Counted from the first letter of the stretch, positions 1-8,080 are shown. The stretch is DNA of 12,881 nucleotides from CAIUVD01 sp044338255 (GCA_044338255.1 JBIILZ010000109.1:1-12881); one strand, 5' to 3'. Numbers and translations are program-made. Notes: generated by a model from the letters alone, not told the origin.

Positions 1-125
1 CTCGCTCGCGCCACGTCGGCGTCGTAGTGATTTCTTCGCTGTTGGTGATGACTTCATGCGCCCCTCCGGCTGGCCACTATGCCGGAGGGGAGTGGGGATT
101 CATCGGGGCGTTATCGGAGGCTTAC
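1..125. mobile_element. Terminal part of an IS66-like insertion sequence
   Basis: Read on the minus strand from 125 inward, the sequence begins GTAAGCCTCCGATAACGCC. The same 19-mer with one mismatch starts at 12786 on the plus strand and nowhere else that I found. IS66-family elements are known to have inverted repeats beginning 5'-GTAA and to make 8-bp target duplications. The junction falls exactly where similarity to XylF stops, after the codon for the conserved Phe-Asp, which supports 125 as the outer edge of the element. The element extends left out of the window. No transposase can be identified in the 125 bp; one plus frame closes at TAG 25-27. If the right-hand copy shows the transposase-proximal end, this would be the far end. 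The family name rests on the GTAA terminus only. Confidence 0.6.
61..90. terminator. Perfect 10-bp stem-loop inside the IS end
   Basis: CCCCTCCGGC at 61-70 pairs perfectly with GCCGGAGGGG at 81-90 across a 10-nt loop. It lies 35 bp inside the IS terminus and could stop transcription leaving the element or entering it from the truncated xylF. Neither side has a T-run, so a classical Rho-independent terminator is not proven. A subterminal structure used in transposition is an alternative. Confidence 0.4.
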
Positions 126-600
126 GTCGAAGGTGCAATAAAGATCGAGATCACAGTCGCGGATGAGGCGGTCGTAAGCGATCACCGGCACGCCCATGGC
201 CTTGGCCTTGTCGACGGCCTGAGCCATGGCCTTGCCATCGTGGGGCACGATCACCAAGGCCGAGATGCCGCTGGCGAGCAGACCTTCGATGTTCTGCATC
301 TGCACCGAATCGTCGCCATTGGCAGACTGGACCTGGACCTCGGCACCGAGTTCACGGCAGCGAGCGACGAAGCGGTCACGGTCACCCTGCCAGCGTTCCT
401 CCTTGAGGGTGTCGAGCGAAAGGCCGATGACGAGTTTCTTCGGGCGACCCTCCTCCACGGCATGGTCACGTCCGCGGGCGAGGACCAGTCCGAGGACCAC
501 GCTGAGGAAAAGCGAGACCACCACCAGGACATTACGTTGCGAAATGGGCGGGAAAGATCTTGGAATGGCGGTGAGTCCGGCGGCAGCCGGCGGAGAAAAT

Positions 601-666
601 ATGGTGAGAGCAGGGTGAGAGCAGGGTGAGAGCAGGGTGAGAGCAGGGTGAAAGCAGGATGAAAGC
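601..666. repeat. 11-bp tandem array, six units, at the xylF start
   Basis: Six consecutive units of AGGGTGAGAGC, the outer ones with one or two changes, occupy 601-666. On the minus strand the array lies between the possible xylF start (ATG 679) and the hydrophobic segment (from about 530). Because 11 is not a multiple of 3, each gain or loss of a unit changes the frame. ATG 679 would enter the XylF frame with one unit fewer or two more. Confidence 0.9.
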
Positions 667-679
667 AAGTGGCGTTCAT

Positions 680-696
680 GTCGCAAGGATTGCGAC
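680..696. promoter_or_regulatory. Perfect 17-bp palindrome, putative operator
   Basis: GTCGCAA (680-686), GGA, TTGCGAC (690-696): a perfect 7-bp inverted repeat with a 3-bp centre. It lies between the hydrolase stop (712-714) and abuts ATG 679 of the xylF reading on the minus strand. The same pattern, slightly degenerate, occurs twice in the divergent promoter region (8121-8137, 8205-8221), which favours a protein-binding site over a simple RNA hairpin. There is no T-run, so it is not a standard terminator. The regulator is not encoded in this window. Confidence 0.5.
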
Positions 697-711
697 CGCC
701 TGCCGATGGCT

Positions 712-3700
712 TCACGGTTCGCGCCAGAGCTTGAAGGCGACATGACGGCGCCACGCCGGGCTGGTCAGGGTCAGGGCTCCACCGTCGTGCTCAAGGCGCT
801 GGCGGGAGATCACCGTGCCGGTATCAGCATCCCACCATTCCAACTGCATCTTCCCGGGACTGACGACTCCGACGGTGATGCCGACCCCGACGTAGGCCTC
901 GGCGTTGCCCCCGTGGATGCCCCACTGCTGATCGAGAACATACCCGAGCAGACGGCCGGGGCGCTGCCAGGCCTTGGCCCACAGCTGCGGAGCCTCCGCA
1001 CCCTCGACCTGCAGGTTGACGCCCCTGGCCTGTGCCCCGCGCAGATCCTCGCCGGCGATGAAGGCGCGGATGGCGCGATAGCCCTCAAACCAGCCGCTCT
1101 GATCGAGGACCTCGAACCACCAGCACATCGGCGCCCCGGCGTGGCCCGCGACCAGGCCGACAAAGGGGGCGCTGGCGGTTTCGGCGTGCAGTTGTTCGCG
1201 GCTGCCGCCATTCCACTGCGCGCCGTACTCGGTGACCAGCACCGGTTTTCCGGTCTTGGCCAAGCCGCGTTTGGGATCGAGCGTACTCGCCCGCAGCAGC
1301 TCGGCGAGCAGACTGACCTCGTGATAGGCGTCGATGGTCGCCATATCGATATTCGGCAATGCCACTACCCGAGTGTCGACGTTACCGTAGGTGCCGCACC
1401 AGTGGGTGGTGATGAGATGCGCATAAGGATCGAGTTCCCGCCAACGCTTGCTAGCGCGTTCATGCCAGGCGATGGTGTTGCCATGCATGTCGGTCAGATC
1501 GATTTCGGTCCATAATTTCCAACACGCCACCGCCGGATGGTCGCCCCAGCGGGCAATGAGGTACCGGCGATAGCGCTCCTGGTAAGCCAGTGCCCGCGGA
1601 TCAGTGAAGAGCTCGGCGGTCTTGTCCAGCCAGCCGCCATTGCTGCGCTCATAGGGATGGAGCTTCCATTCCGATGCGCACCAGTTGCTGCCCTGGCCGA
1701 GATGGTTCACCGCCAAAACGATGCGGACCTCGCGCGCCCAGGCGTCATCAAGCAGCGCATCAAGCTGCGCGGCATTGCCCTGGTTGTAGCGCCCGGCGCC
1801 GGCGAAGCCCGGTCGATACGCGCTCCACTCGATACCGAGATTCCACGCCGACATCCAGACCTCGGCGAGGTTGACACCAGCCCCGGCGAAGCGATCGAAG
1901 TAGGTGCCATAGGCGAGCTGACCGCGCTGCGGCGTCAACTGCGACTTGAAATACTCGTTCGAGCGCACGTCAGTGACGGCATGCAGGTTGATGCCCACCG
2001 GCCAGAAGAAGGCCCCGTCGACGGCGAAGAAACGCCGGTCCTGCTTGTCGACGCGCAGGTAGCCATCCCACGCCGGGCCCTCGACGTGCAGCGCTAGGTC
2101 GCTGCTGGCGGTGGCCCCGCCACGCCAACGGGCAGTGAGCCGGCAACGCCAGTCTCCGGGGATGCGTGGCCGCCACCGCAGATGGAAGGCGGGGTCCCCG
2201 TCGGCGCGGACGACGACACGGTCACCGCCATCGCGGATGGAATTGGGCACCATGTAGAACCCGGCGACACGTTCGCGGCGCCCATCCGGCCCCGTGAATT
2301 CCGCATCGAGAGTGAAGGCTTCCTGATCGTAGGGATCGGCGGGAAAGGGCTGCGGCAGACAGGACAGCTCCCAGCGCTTGCCGGTATGCAGCACCGCCCC
2401 GTCAGTGCGCAGACTGAGCAGGCGCGCAGGAGGCGATGACGATGAAGATGAAGATGAAAGAGCTGCTGCGCTCACGGCTTCGACGCGGATCCGTATTGCT
2501 CCGCCGCCGCCCTGGGCCGACCACAAATGAAGTCCGGCACGTTCGCTGCGGGCGGCGCTGTCGGCGTTCCAATTCGGATCACCAACAGCCGATGCCACCA
2601 CCGCTTCGGGATCGAAGGTCATGGTCAGCTGGTGTCGCCCCGGGGTCAGCGGGACCGGCCACGCTACCTGGTACCAGCTCTCATGGCGATCGCGCAGATA
2701 GGCGAGGATGCCGAGGTCGCGCGGAGCATCCGCCGGAACTTCGACCTCGGCCGTAAGTGTACATGAACCAGGACCGCTGAGGGCCACCGGAAAATCTCCG
2801 CCCAATCCGGCGGTGACCTGCACCGTGCCGCTGGTCAAAGCACGCTCGGCACGCATCAACTCGCCGCGCAGCACCTCGACGGTGACCTTGCCGGGATCAC
2901 CAAGACGCACTCGCGCCCCACCGTCGATGCGCAGCGCGCCCAGGCCCGCGAGCGTGGCGATGGTCGAGGCGCCGGCGGCGGTAATCTCGATGCTGCCGCC
3001 GGCGAGACTGATGCCGCCCTCCGTCCGCACTTCGCCAGCCATGACGTGATAGGGACCAACGATGAGGTTGGCGCCGGCCGCAACCTCCAGGACGGGCACG
3101 CGCAGATCCGCTTCCAAGCGCAGGGTACCACGTCGCACGCGCAACGGTCCGGAACACGATGCCCCCGGCTGCCAGACCACGTCCGGCCCGGTGAGCTCCA
3201 GGCCACCCGGACCATCGATCTTCGCCTGCACAGAGAGCTCCTGCTCACCCGATAACGCGACCGTAGACGGGCGCGCGTAGCTCGATGCCGGTACGATCTG
3301 CAGGCCATCGAGGTCACCGGCGCTGTGTTGCGCATCATTCCACAGCAGGCTGACGTAATTGTCGCCCAAGCTCTCCTCGACCTGAATGCGGTAGCGATAG
3401 AAACCGCGCGGTACCGCCCGGTGCAAGACCTGCATGCCGGCCGCTTGGGTGCCCCAGCCATTGAAAGCCCATTCGCCCGGTCCGACCTTTCCATCGCCGT
3501 TGCGGTCGATCCACATGCGACTGCTGTTGTCGCTGCGCGTAGCGAGGTCGACCTGGTCGGCTTCGACGCGCACCCAACCGTCGTACTGGATGGAGACCTC
3601 CTCCCAGTTGTCATCGGTACCGCTAATGCCCCAGGACTTTCGTTCCGCTGGCGTCCCCCACTGCGCGTTCGGCAGATGGATCAGGCGGTCCTCACGTCGG

Positions 3701-4044
3701 CCGGCGATGGTTTGCGTCAGGCGCCAGTCGTCCTGGGTGACCTTGCGCAGGCTGCGGACGACGAAGCTCGCCTGGGGCGGAGACGGGAGCACCTCGCTGG
3801 TGACGATGCGGCCCGTGAATACCCGCGGGATGGTCCGCGATGAAACGCTGAGCGTACCGCTCAGGTGTACGGGAGCGCGCAGATTCCCACCGGCCAACTC
3901 AAGGTCGGTATCGCCCAGCGACATGGGTACCGTACCGCGCAGGTCATCGATGAGCTTCAGACGCTGTACGGCGGCTTCTTCGGCCTCTCCGGTGGTAAGC
4001 ACGGCGGCACCCAGGATCGCCACCAACCATCGGAGTCCGTACAT
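712..4044 (-). CDS. Secreted multidomain clan GH-A glycoside hydrolase (DUF5060-like)
   Basis: Probable secreted polysaccharide hydrolase of 1110 residues. Start chosen at ATG 4044: an AAGGA lies five bases upstream (4050-4054) and the first 22 residues form a signal peptide, whereas ATG 4131 adds an unrelated 29-residue leader. Domain reading: PA14-like module about 100-255, with an EF-hand-like loop DRNGDGKVGPGE at 180-191; a stretch resembling autotransporter-type beta-strand repeats about 275-315; a beta region to about 525; a run of eight serines (530-537); a DUF5060-like beta-sandwich about 545-655; a (beta/alpha)8 barrel about 660-1000; a C-terminal beta domain to 1110. In the barrel, Glu847 (LWTEID) fits the acid/base and Glu939 (VTEYG) the nucleophile of clan GH-A, so a retaining mechanism is expected. 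Substrate unknown. It follows the 4150-7965 gene by 105 bp and is probably cotranscribed with it and the xylF remnant. Confidence 0.8.
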   Translation of the reverse strand: MYGLRWLVAILGAAVLTTGEAEEAAVQRLKLIDDLRGTVPMSLGDTDLELAGGNLRAPVHLSGTLSVSSRTIPRVFTGRIVTSEVLPSPPQASFVVRSLRKVTQDDWRLTQTIAGRREDRLIHLPNAQWGTPAERKSWGISGTDDNWEEVSIQYDGWVRVEADQVDLATRSDNSSRMWIDRNGDGKVGPGEWAFNGWGTQAAGMQVLHRAVPRGFYRYRIQVEESLGDNYVSLLWNDAQHSAGDLDGLQIVPASSYARPSTVALSGEQELSVQAKIDGPGGLELTGPDVVWQPGASCSGPLRVRRGTLRLEADLRVPVLEVAAGANLIVGPYHVMAGEVRTEGGISLAGGSIEITAAGASTIATLAGLGALRIDGGARVRLGDPGKVTVEVLRGELMRAERALTSGTVQVTAGLGGDFPVALSGPGSCTLTAEVEVPADAPRDLGILAYLRDRHESWYQVAWPVPLTPGRHQLTMTFDPEAVVASAVGDPNWNADSAARSERAGLHLWSAQGGGGAIRIRVEAVSAAALSSSSSSSSPPARLLSLRTDGAVLHTGKRWELSCLPQPFPADPYDQEAFTLDAEFTGPDGRRERVAGFYMVPNSIRDGGDRVVVRADGDPAFHLRWRPRIPGDWRCRLTARWRGGATASSDLALHVEGPAWDGYLRVDKQDRRFFAVDGAFFWPVGINLHAVTDVRSNEYFKSQLTPQRGQLAYGTYFDRFAGAGVNLAEVWMSAWNLGIEWSAYRPGFAGAGRYNQGNAAQLDALLDDAWAREVRIVLAVNHLGQGSNWCASEWKLHPYERSNGGWLDKTAELFTDPRALAYQERYRRYLIARWGDHPAVACWKLWTEIDLTDMHGNTIAWHERASKRWRELDPYAHLITTHWCGTYGNVDTRVVALPNIDMATIDAYHEVSLLAELLRASTLDPKRGLAKTGKPVLVTEYGAQWNGGSREQLHAETASAPFVGLVAGHAGAPMCWWFEVLDQSGWFEGYRAIRAFIAGEDLRGAQARGVNLQVEGAEAPQLWAKAWQRPGRLLGYVLDQQWGIHGGNAEAYVGVGITVGVVSPGKMQLEWWDADTGTVISRQRLEHDGGALTLTSPAWRRHVAFKLWREP
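2435..2458. repeat. Hexamer repeat encoding a poly-serine linker
   Basis: Four units of GATGAM (one GATGAC, three GATGAA) lie at 2435-2458. On the minus strand they encode the poly-serine linker (residues 530-537) before the DUF5060-like domain of the hydrolase. Length changes would stay in frame. Confidence 0.85.
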
Positions 4045-4049
4045 GTCAT

Positions 4050-4054
4050 TCCTT
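4050..4054 (-). promoter_or_regulatory. Ribosome binding site deciding start at 4044
   Basis: AAGGA on the minus strand, five bases before ATG 4044. It decides this start, since ATG 4131 has a non-signal-like leader. The 105-bp gap it lies in (4045-4149) also has a 6-bp inverted repeat, GCCAAT 4098-4103 with ATTGGC 4117-4122. Confidence 0.65.
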
Positions 4055-4149
4055 GCGCTGGTCGACAAGAGTCGGCAAGAGTGGAGCCGAGCATTATGCC
4101 AATACGGACGCACACCATTGGCGACGCCCATTCCATCGATGCGCTCGGC

Positions 4150-7100
4150 TTAGGGATCGAAGACCAGATCATCGACCTGGAAGGTCTTGCCCACGCTCGT
4201 CCCCTCAAGGTCGATAAAGCGCACGGCGGCGAGGCTGTCGAGGTCCTGGGCGCCGATGTCGGCGAGCTTGACCGTGTAGGTGACCCAGGTGGCGGCGGCA
4301 AGGGGTGCGGGCAGCGTCCAGCTCTGGCCACCTTCGGCGAGGACCAGCTTGAGCTTCTGTCCGCCCTGGCTTCCGCCGTTGATCGAGAAGCTGATGCTGC
4401 GGTAGGGGCTGAGATCGAATCCCCCACTGCAGTAGACGCCACCGGCACCGCCAGCGCCGGTGATGGTGATGGCTATGGCTATGGCTTTGGCTTTGGCTTG
4501 GGCTTTGTTCTGGGCTTTGGTCTGGGCTTTGGTCTGGGCTTTGGTCTGGGTCTGGGTCTGGGTCTGGGTCTGGGCCTGGGCCTGGGTTCGGCTGCGAACG
4601 GCGGCGATGCTAGCGGGGTCGATGGTGCTGCTCCAGCCGTTCTGGAACCAACCGCTGGTCATGGCGGATGCGAAGACGGCATACGGTTTCAGATTGGGAT
4701 CCGGTGGCGGACGTTGGGCCTTGATGCGGATGAGGCGCGGAGGAAGTCCGTCGATCGTCGACGGACTGTAGTCGAGCGTGACCTCGAGACCGGGATGGAA
4801 GGCTTTCTGCAGTTGGGCGGCGGTGTGAAAGCGGGTCATCCACGACAGCTTCGGGACCTCCAACTTGGTGAAGCCCCACATGTTGGACAATTCAAAGCGG
4901 CTGCCGTCCTCCAGTTCGAGCACGCCATTGCTGGTCTGGCCCTGGTACACCGGCGGCTGGAAGGTGCGGATGCGACCGACGGCATGACCAAAGGTGGCGC
5001 GTACCGCCTGGGCGACGCCACCGTTGATGGTCAGGTCGACCCGGTCGCGGGCCTGGGCATGTCCCGACTGGACGGTGCCCGGGCCGACTGCGGTGCGGGT
5101 CCAGATGGCGGAGTTCGCGACCGGCACGTAGATGGGATTGTCGAGCCAGAGATCCTTGGCCTGGGTCTCGATCATGATCCCGCCGGGGACCTCGCGGAGG
5201 AAGGTCCCGGTGAGCTGCGGCGGCAGGGGCTGGCGGTCCGCGTCGATCCGTCGCGCGTCGAGGGTGACGGTGAGCCGGCCATCGACCGGGCGGAGCGCAT
5301 CGGCGGCGGTCGCGGGCGCAAGCTTCCAGGCATTGACGCCGGTGGCACTGAGCGCGAAGCCCTGCTCGTTGCGCAAGCCGGTGAAGGTCAGCTGGAACCC
5401 TTGATCCTTGGCCGTCGTCACCGACCACGCGCACCCCTCCGCTCCGACCTTTGCGAGATCGACGAGCAATTCCTGGTTGTCATCCTTCAGCTTCACGGAC
5501 AGCGGATAGGATCCTAGACTACCATGGCCGCGTACCGCGAAGCGCGCCGGCAAGTGCTGCGACAACGCGCCCGACAACAGGCGGTAGGCGCTGACGAGGC
5601 GGCCATCCGCCGCCAAATCGGCGGCCTGGTGCGCGACCGCGTCCTCGTCCGCCAGCTGACGGTAGCGCGCCTGGGCACGTTCAAGCACTGCCCGATCCTG
5701 AGTCCACAGCCGCAGAATGCGCGCCTGCTTGATGGTGAAGGGTTCGCCGCCGGGATGACCGCTAGAAGTCGACCAGGGCAGGCTGACGCGCAGTGCCTCA
5801 ATGCCCACTCCGTCGTGCTTAGCAGCGGTGATCAGGGTGAGACGGAGCAATCCGGAAGTACGCTCGCGCAAGGTCTCGCCGAGGGCCACGCGGATATGGC
5901 GCTTCCAGGGATAGACTTTGCTGGCGGGCATGTCGGTGGCGGTCAGCCGCGCAACGGTGGTAAAGGCGTTGGGATTGGATCCGATCGCGACCTCGATGGC
6001 ATTCCCGGGACCATCGGCGAAGCGCGCGGTGAGATCGAGAGCGAGCGGTCCGGCGAAGGGTCGGCCGTCGTTGGCGAGGCGATAGGTGATGCTGGCGGGC
6101 TTGCCGTCGGCCGCGGCCTGCAGCTCGCCGGAACCGGCCACCGGAGCGAGGTTTTCGCTGGCGGCGATCTGCTCCACCGGGCCTGCGGACTTGGTCCCAG
6201 CGAAAGTCAGATCGATGAGCTTCACACCCACCGCCGTCACCGGTGAGCAAGGCCGGTCGTCCTGACCCTTGGCTGGAGGCGCGAACTGCTCGGCATCACC
6301 ACTGCGGGCGTTGCAGATCCACAGCGAGCGGAAACCGCGCTCATAGCAGGTCTGGATGTATTCCAGGGTGGGCAGGGCCATGCGTTCGAGATTGGGGCAG
6401 AGCAGTTTGCCCTGGGCGCCAATGTAGTCGAAATAGGCCGCCGGCAGATGGGGCAGGAACTCGCCGGTGACATTGGTCTGTTCCCCGGTCGCAACCTGCC
6501 AGCCGGCCCAGCGATGATCCTTCAACGGGCTGTTGGCGGCATCGGCGAAGGTCTGGAAATGGTAGTCGTCGACGGTCTGGCGTTCGGGCAGGCGCAGCTC
6601 ACCGCGATCGACCACCAGCGCATCACGCTGAGCGGCCTCGGCGAACCACGCGCCGAAGCGCTTGGGCACCTGCGAGTAGGTGCGGTAGAGCCACATCTTC
6701 TCGACGTCGTTGAGCCCATCCTCGGGAAGGAAATCGACACCGTCGCGGTGCGCCGCCGCCCGACTGCTATCGCTGCAGTCGATGGTCGCGGCCAAGCCCC
6801 AGTCCTGGTCGATGGCGGGGTAGGGCAGACGTACCCCGCGAGCGGCAAGAAGGTCGCGCTGATCGCGGTAATGACGAACGACGCGCCCGAGCCGATGCTT
6901 GAGAAAGCGCTGGAGCTGGAGGTCGTTCCACGCCGGCCAGGTGGTGTTGCCGGGAGTCCCCGGCCAGCACGGACGGTAGGTCTTAGTGCTCTCTACGTAA
7001 GTAATAGAACTGTAGCGGACGTCGGAGAAGTATCCGCCCAGCCCATCAGGGCCGTTGGGGTGGTTGCCCCATTCGCCACTGTTGAAAGCAAGCTGGAAAT

Positions 7101-7965
7101 CGACCCCGAGGGAGGCGACACGCTCAAGGCCCTGATCGAGACTGCTCGCGCTTTCGGAATATGATTGGAGCGCATACTGCAGGTTGATGAACGGACCGCA
7201 GGTGTAGCCGGTCCCCGCCAGCCGCGCCTGGAGATCCTTCCAGGCCTGGACGTCCTGGGGTGTGCCGACCGATTTGCCCAGCGCATCCCCCGCCACCGCC
7301 TCGCCGACCTTGGCAAGCACCGGCAGCAAGACCTGCGCCTCGCCGTACATCGCCATCGGCTGGTAGGTGCCTTCGGCGGCGGCCAGGTCGAAGAAGTCGG
7401 CATAGGCCCACACCCGACTGATGCTCAGCGGGGCATAGCCCTCGTTGCGCAAGGTCACTTCCAGGCGGCCATCCGGGGCGAGGGCGCGCGGAACCTGCAC
7501 GAAGTAGCGGTTGGGGCCAGCGGCCAGTTCCTCATAGCTGCGGAAATACACCGGCGAGCCATTGACCAGCACGCTGCACCCGAAGGCCTGACTGCGACGG
7601 TCATGGATCTCCTCGATCTCGAGCAAATACGCGGATGTGGCGGGCTGCAACGGACGCAGGGCGAGCGACAGCGACGAGCCCTTGGTCGGCAGGGTGCAGA
7701 CCGACCAGGTTGGACGCAGCGAGCCGATCTCGGCGGTGATCGAACCGCGCACGGCACCGCCGGCGAGGGTAGCCTCCTGCACCGTCACCGCGACCGAACG
7801 AGCAGGGGCCAATGGCCCGGGAGTGGCAACTGAAGCCGGGACTTGCGTCGGAGCCGATGGCTCCTGGGCACCGCAACCACTGGCGACAAGGACCAGCAGG
7901 CTGGTCAATATTCCGAGCGGCCTAGTCATCGAGCTGAAAGTCTGCTGCACGTGGGAATCACTCAT
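4150..7965 (-). CDS. Very large secreted lipoprotein, putative carbohydrate-active enzyme
   Basis: A 1271-residue protein I cannot place in a named family. Residues 14-31 form a lipoprotein signal ending LVASGC with Cys31 as the lipidation site, so it should be membrane-anchored. ATG 7965 has a weak GAGAAG six bases upstream; ATG 7929 has none. Residues about 60-190 look like a beta-sandwich. About 205-560 is alpha/beta, Trp- and acid-rich (AFNSGEWGNHPNG, IDQDWG, EQTNVTGEF, RSLWICNARSGD), and could be a TIM-barrel hydrolase, but I cannot assign catalytic residues. About 600-730 is another beta domain, followed by a helical stretch about 745-805 and beta-rich segments to 1085. Residues about 1095-1271 resemble a carbohydrate-binding or galactose-binding-like domain (SGWFQNGWS, GFDLSPYRSISFSINGG, FQVDDLVF), interrupted at about 1127-1168 by a dipeptide repeat. 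Probably first gene of the minus-strand operon. Confident it is a real secreted protein; function is inference. Confidence 0.75.
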   Translation of the reverse strand: MSDSHVQQTFSSMTRPLGILTSLLVLVASGCGAQEPSAPTQVPASVATPGPLAPARSVAVTVQEATLAGGAVRGSITAEIGSLRPTWSVCTLPTKGSSLSLALRPLQPATSAYLLEIEEIHDRRSQAFGCSVLVNGSPVYFRSYEELAAGPNRYFVQVPRALAPDGRLEVTLRNEGYAPLSISRVWAYADFFDLAAAEGTYQPMAMYGEAQVLLPVLAKVGEAVAGDALGKSVGTPQDVQAWKDLQARLAGTGYTCGPFINLQYALQSYSESASSLDQGLERVASLGVDFQLAFNSGEWGNHPNGPDGLGGYFSDVRYSSITYVESTKTYRPCWPGTPGNTTWPAWNDLQLQRFLKHRLGRVVRHYRDQRDLLAARGVRLPYPAIDQDWGLAATIDCSDSSRAAAHRDGVDFLPEDGLNDVEKMWLYRTYSQVPKRFGAWFAEAAQRDALVVDRGELRLPERQTVDDYHFQTFADAANSPLKDHRWAGWQVATGEQTNVTGEFLPHLPAAYFDYIGAQGKLLCPNLERMALPTLEYIQTCYERGFRSLWICNARSGDAEQFAPPAKGQDDRPCSPVTAVGVKLIDLTFAGTKSAGPVEQIAASENLAPVAGSGELQAAADGKPASITYRLANDGRPFAGPLALDLTARFADGPGNAIEVAIGSNPNAFTTVARLTATDMPASKVYPWKRHIRVALGETLRERTSGLLRLTLITAAKHDGVGIEALRVSLPWSTSSGHPGGEPFTIKQARILRLWTQDRAVLERAQARYRQLADEDAVAHQAADLAADGRLVSAYRLLSGALSQHLPARFAVRGHGSLGSYPLSVKLKDDNQELLVDLAKVGAEGCAWSVTTAKDQGFQLTFTGLRNEQGFALSATGVNAWKLAPATAADALRPVDGRLTVTLDARRIDADRQPLPPQLTGTFLREVPGGIMIETQAKDLWLDNPIYVPVANSAIWTRTAVGPGTVQSGHAQARDRVDLTINGGVAQAVRATFGHAVGRIRTFQPPVYQGQTSNGVLELEDGSRFELSNMWGFTKLEVPKLSWMTRFHTAAQLQKAFHPGLEVTLDYSPSTIDGLPPRLIRIKAQRPPPDPNLKPYAVFASAMTSGWFQNGWSSTIDPASIAAVRSRTQAQAQTQTQTQTQTKAQTKAQTKAQNKAQAKAKAIAIAITITGAGGAGGVYCSGGFDLSPYRSISFSINGGSQGGQKLKLVLAEGGQSWTLPAPLAAATWVTYTVKLADIGAQDLDSLAAVRFIDLEGTSVGKTFQVDDLVFDP
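4461..4586. repeat. 21-copy degenerate hexamer array inside a coding domain
   Basis: Twenty-one consecutive hexamers fill 4461-4586. Going right they grade from TGATGG and CTATGG through CTTTGG, then alternating CTTTGG/TCTGGG (a 12-bp higher-order unit), then pure TCTGGG, ending CCTGGG. On the minus strand they encode about 42 residues of [AT][QKIN] dipeptides within the C-terminal binding-like domain of the large lipoprotein. The graded order looks like successive slippage expansions. Hexamer changes keep frame. Confidence 0.95.
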
Positions 7966-8044
7966 GAAATACTTCTCGTTGAACTAGAGGAATCGAGAAT
8001 GCTGACAAGGAGTCGGTGGGTTGGCGGACACTGGATCGTGAACC

Positions 8045-8080
8045 GCATCGGCATCGGCATCGGCATCGGCATCGGAATCG
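8045..8080. repeat. Intergenic hexamer array (GCATCG)6
   Basis: Five exact GCATCG units and one GAATCG run from 8045 to 8080, 80 bp upstream of the lipoprotein start on the minus strand and between that start and both putative operators. Copy number would change promoter-to-gene or operator-to-gene spacing. Confidence 0.9.

Larger units (their letters stand above)
111..743 (-). pseudogene. xylF: XylF-like sugar-binding protein, truncated by the IS
   Basis: N-terminal part of a periplasmic sugar-binding protein of the D-xylose ABC transporter type. Residues about 102-206 follow E. coli XylF closely as I recall it: ERWQxDRDxFV, LGAxVxVQSANG, QMxxIE, LVIxPxxG, AYDRxIxDxDxDxY and FD. A hydrophobic segment (residues 72-89) precedes this lobe and would be the signal sequence or anchor. 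XylF is about 330 residues; here the match stops after Asp206, the next codon (GTA at 125-123) is the first base triplet of the IS terminus, and only Val-Ser-Leu-Arg and a stop follow. The C-terminal lobe is lost, so sugar binding is very unlikely. The start is uncertain: ATG 743 overlaps the upstream hydrolase by 32 bp and gives a non-signal-like leader, while ATG 679 is out of frame by one 11-bp repeat unit. Probably the last gene of the minus-strand operon. Confidence 0.8.

Noticed and set aside
601..666. CRISPR-like or integron-like repeats
   Set aside because: Contiguous 11-bp units without spacers form a simple tandem array.
706..1515. 269-codon open plus-strand frame opposite the glycoside hydrolase
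   Set aside because: Antisense of the GH-A barrel, whose catalytic motifs are clear on the minus strand; no family features in the plus reading.
4460..4771. Plus-strand reading frame made of Gly-Leu-Gly-Phe or Leu-Trp-Val repeats, looking like a transmembrane or silk-like protein
   Set aside because: It is the antisense reading of the hexamer array within the minus-strand lipoprotein gene, which has a lipobox, domains and a much longer frame.
3865..5517. 550-codon open plus-strand frame
   Set aside because: It spans the end of one minus-strand gene and the start of the other's 3' part, has no recognisable domain, and is explained by high-GC antisense openness.
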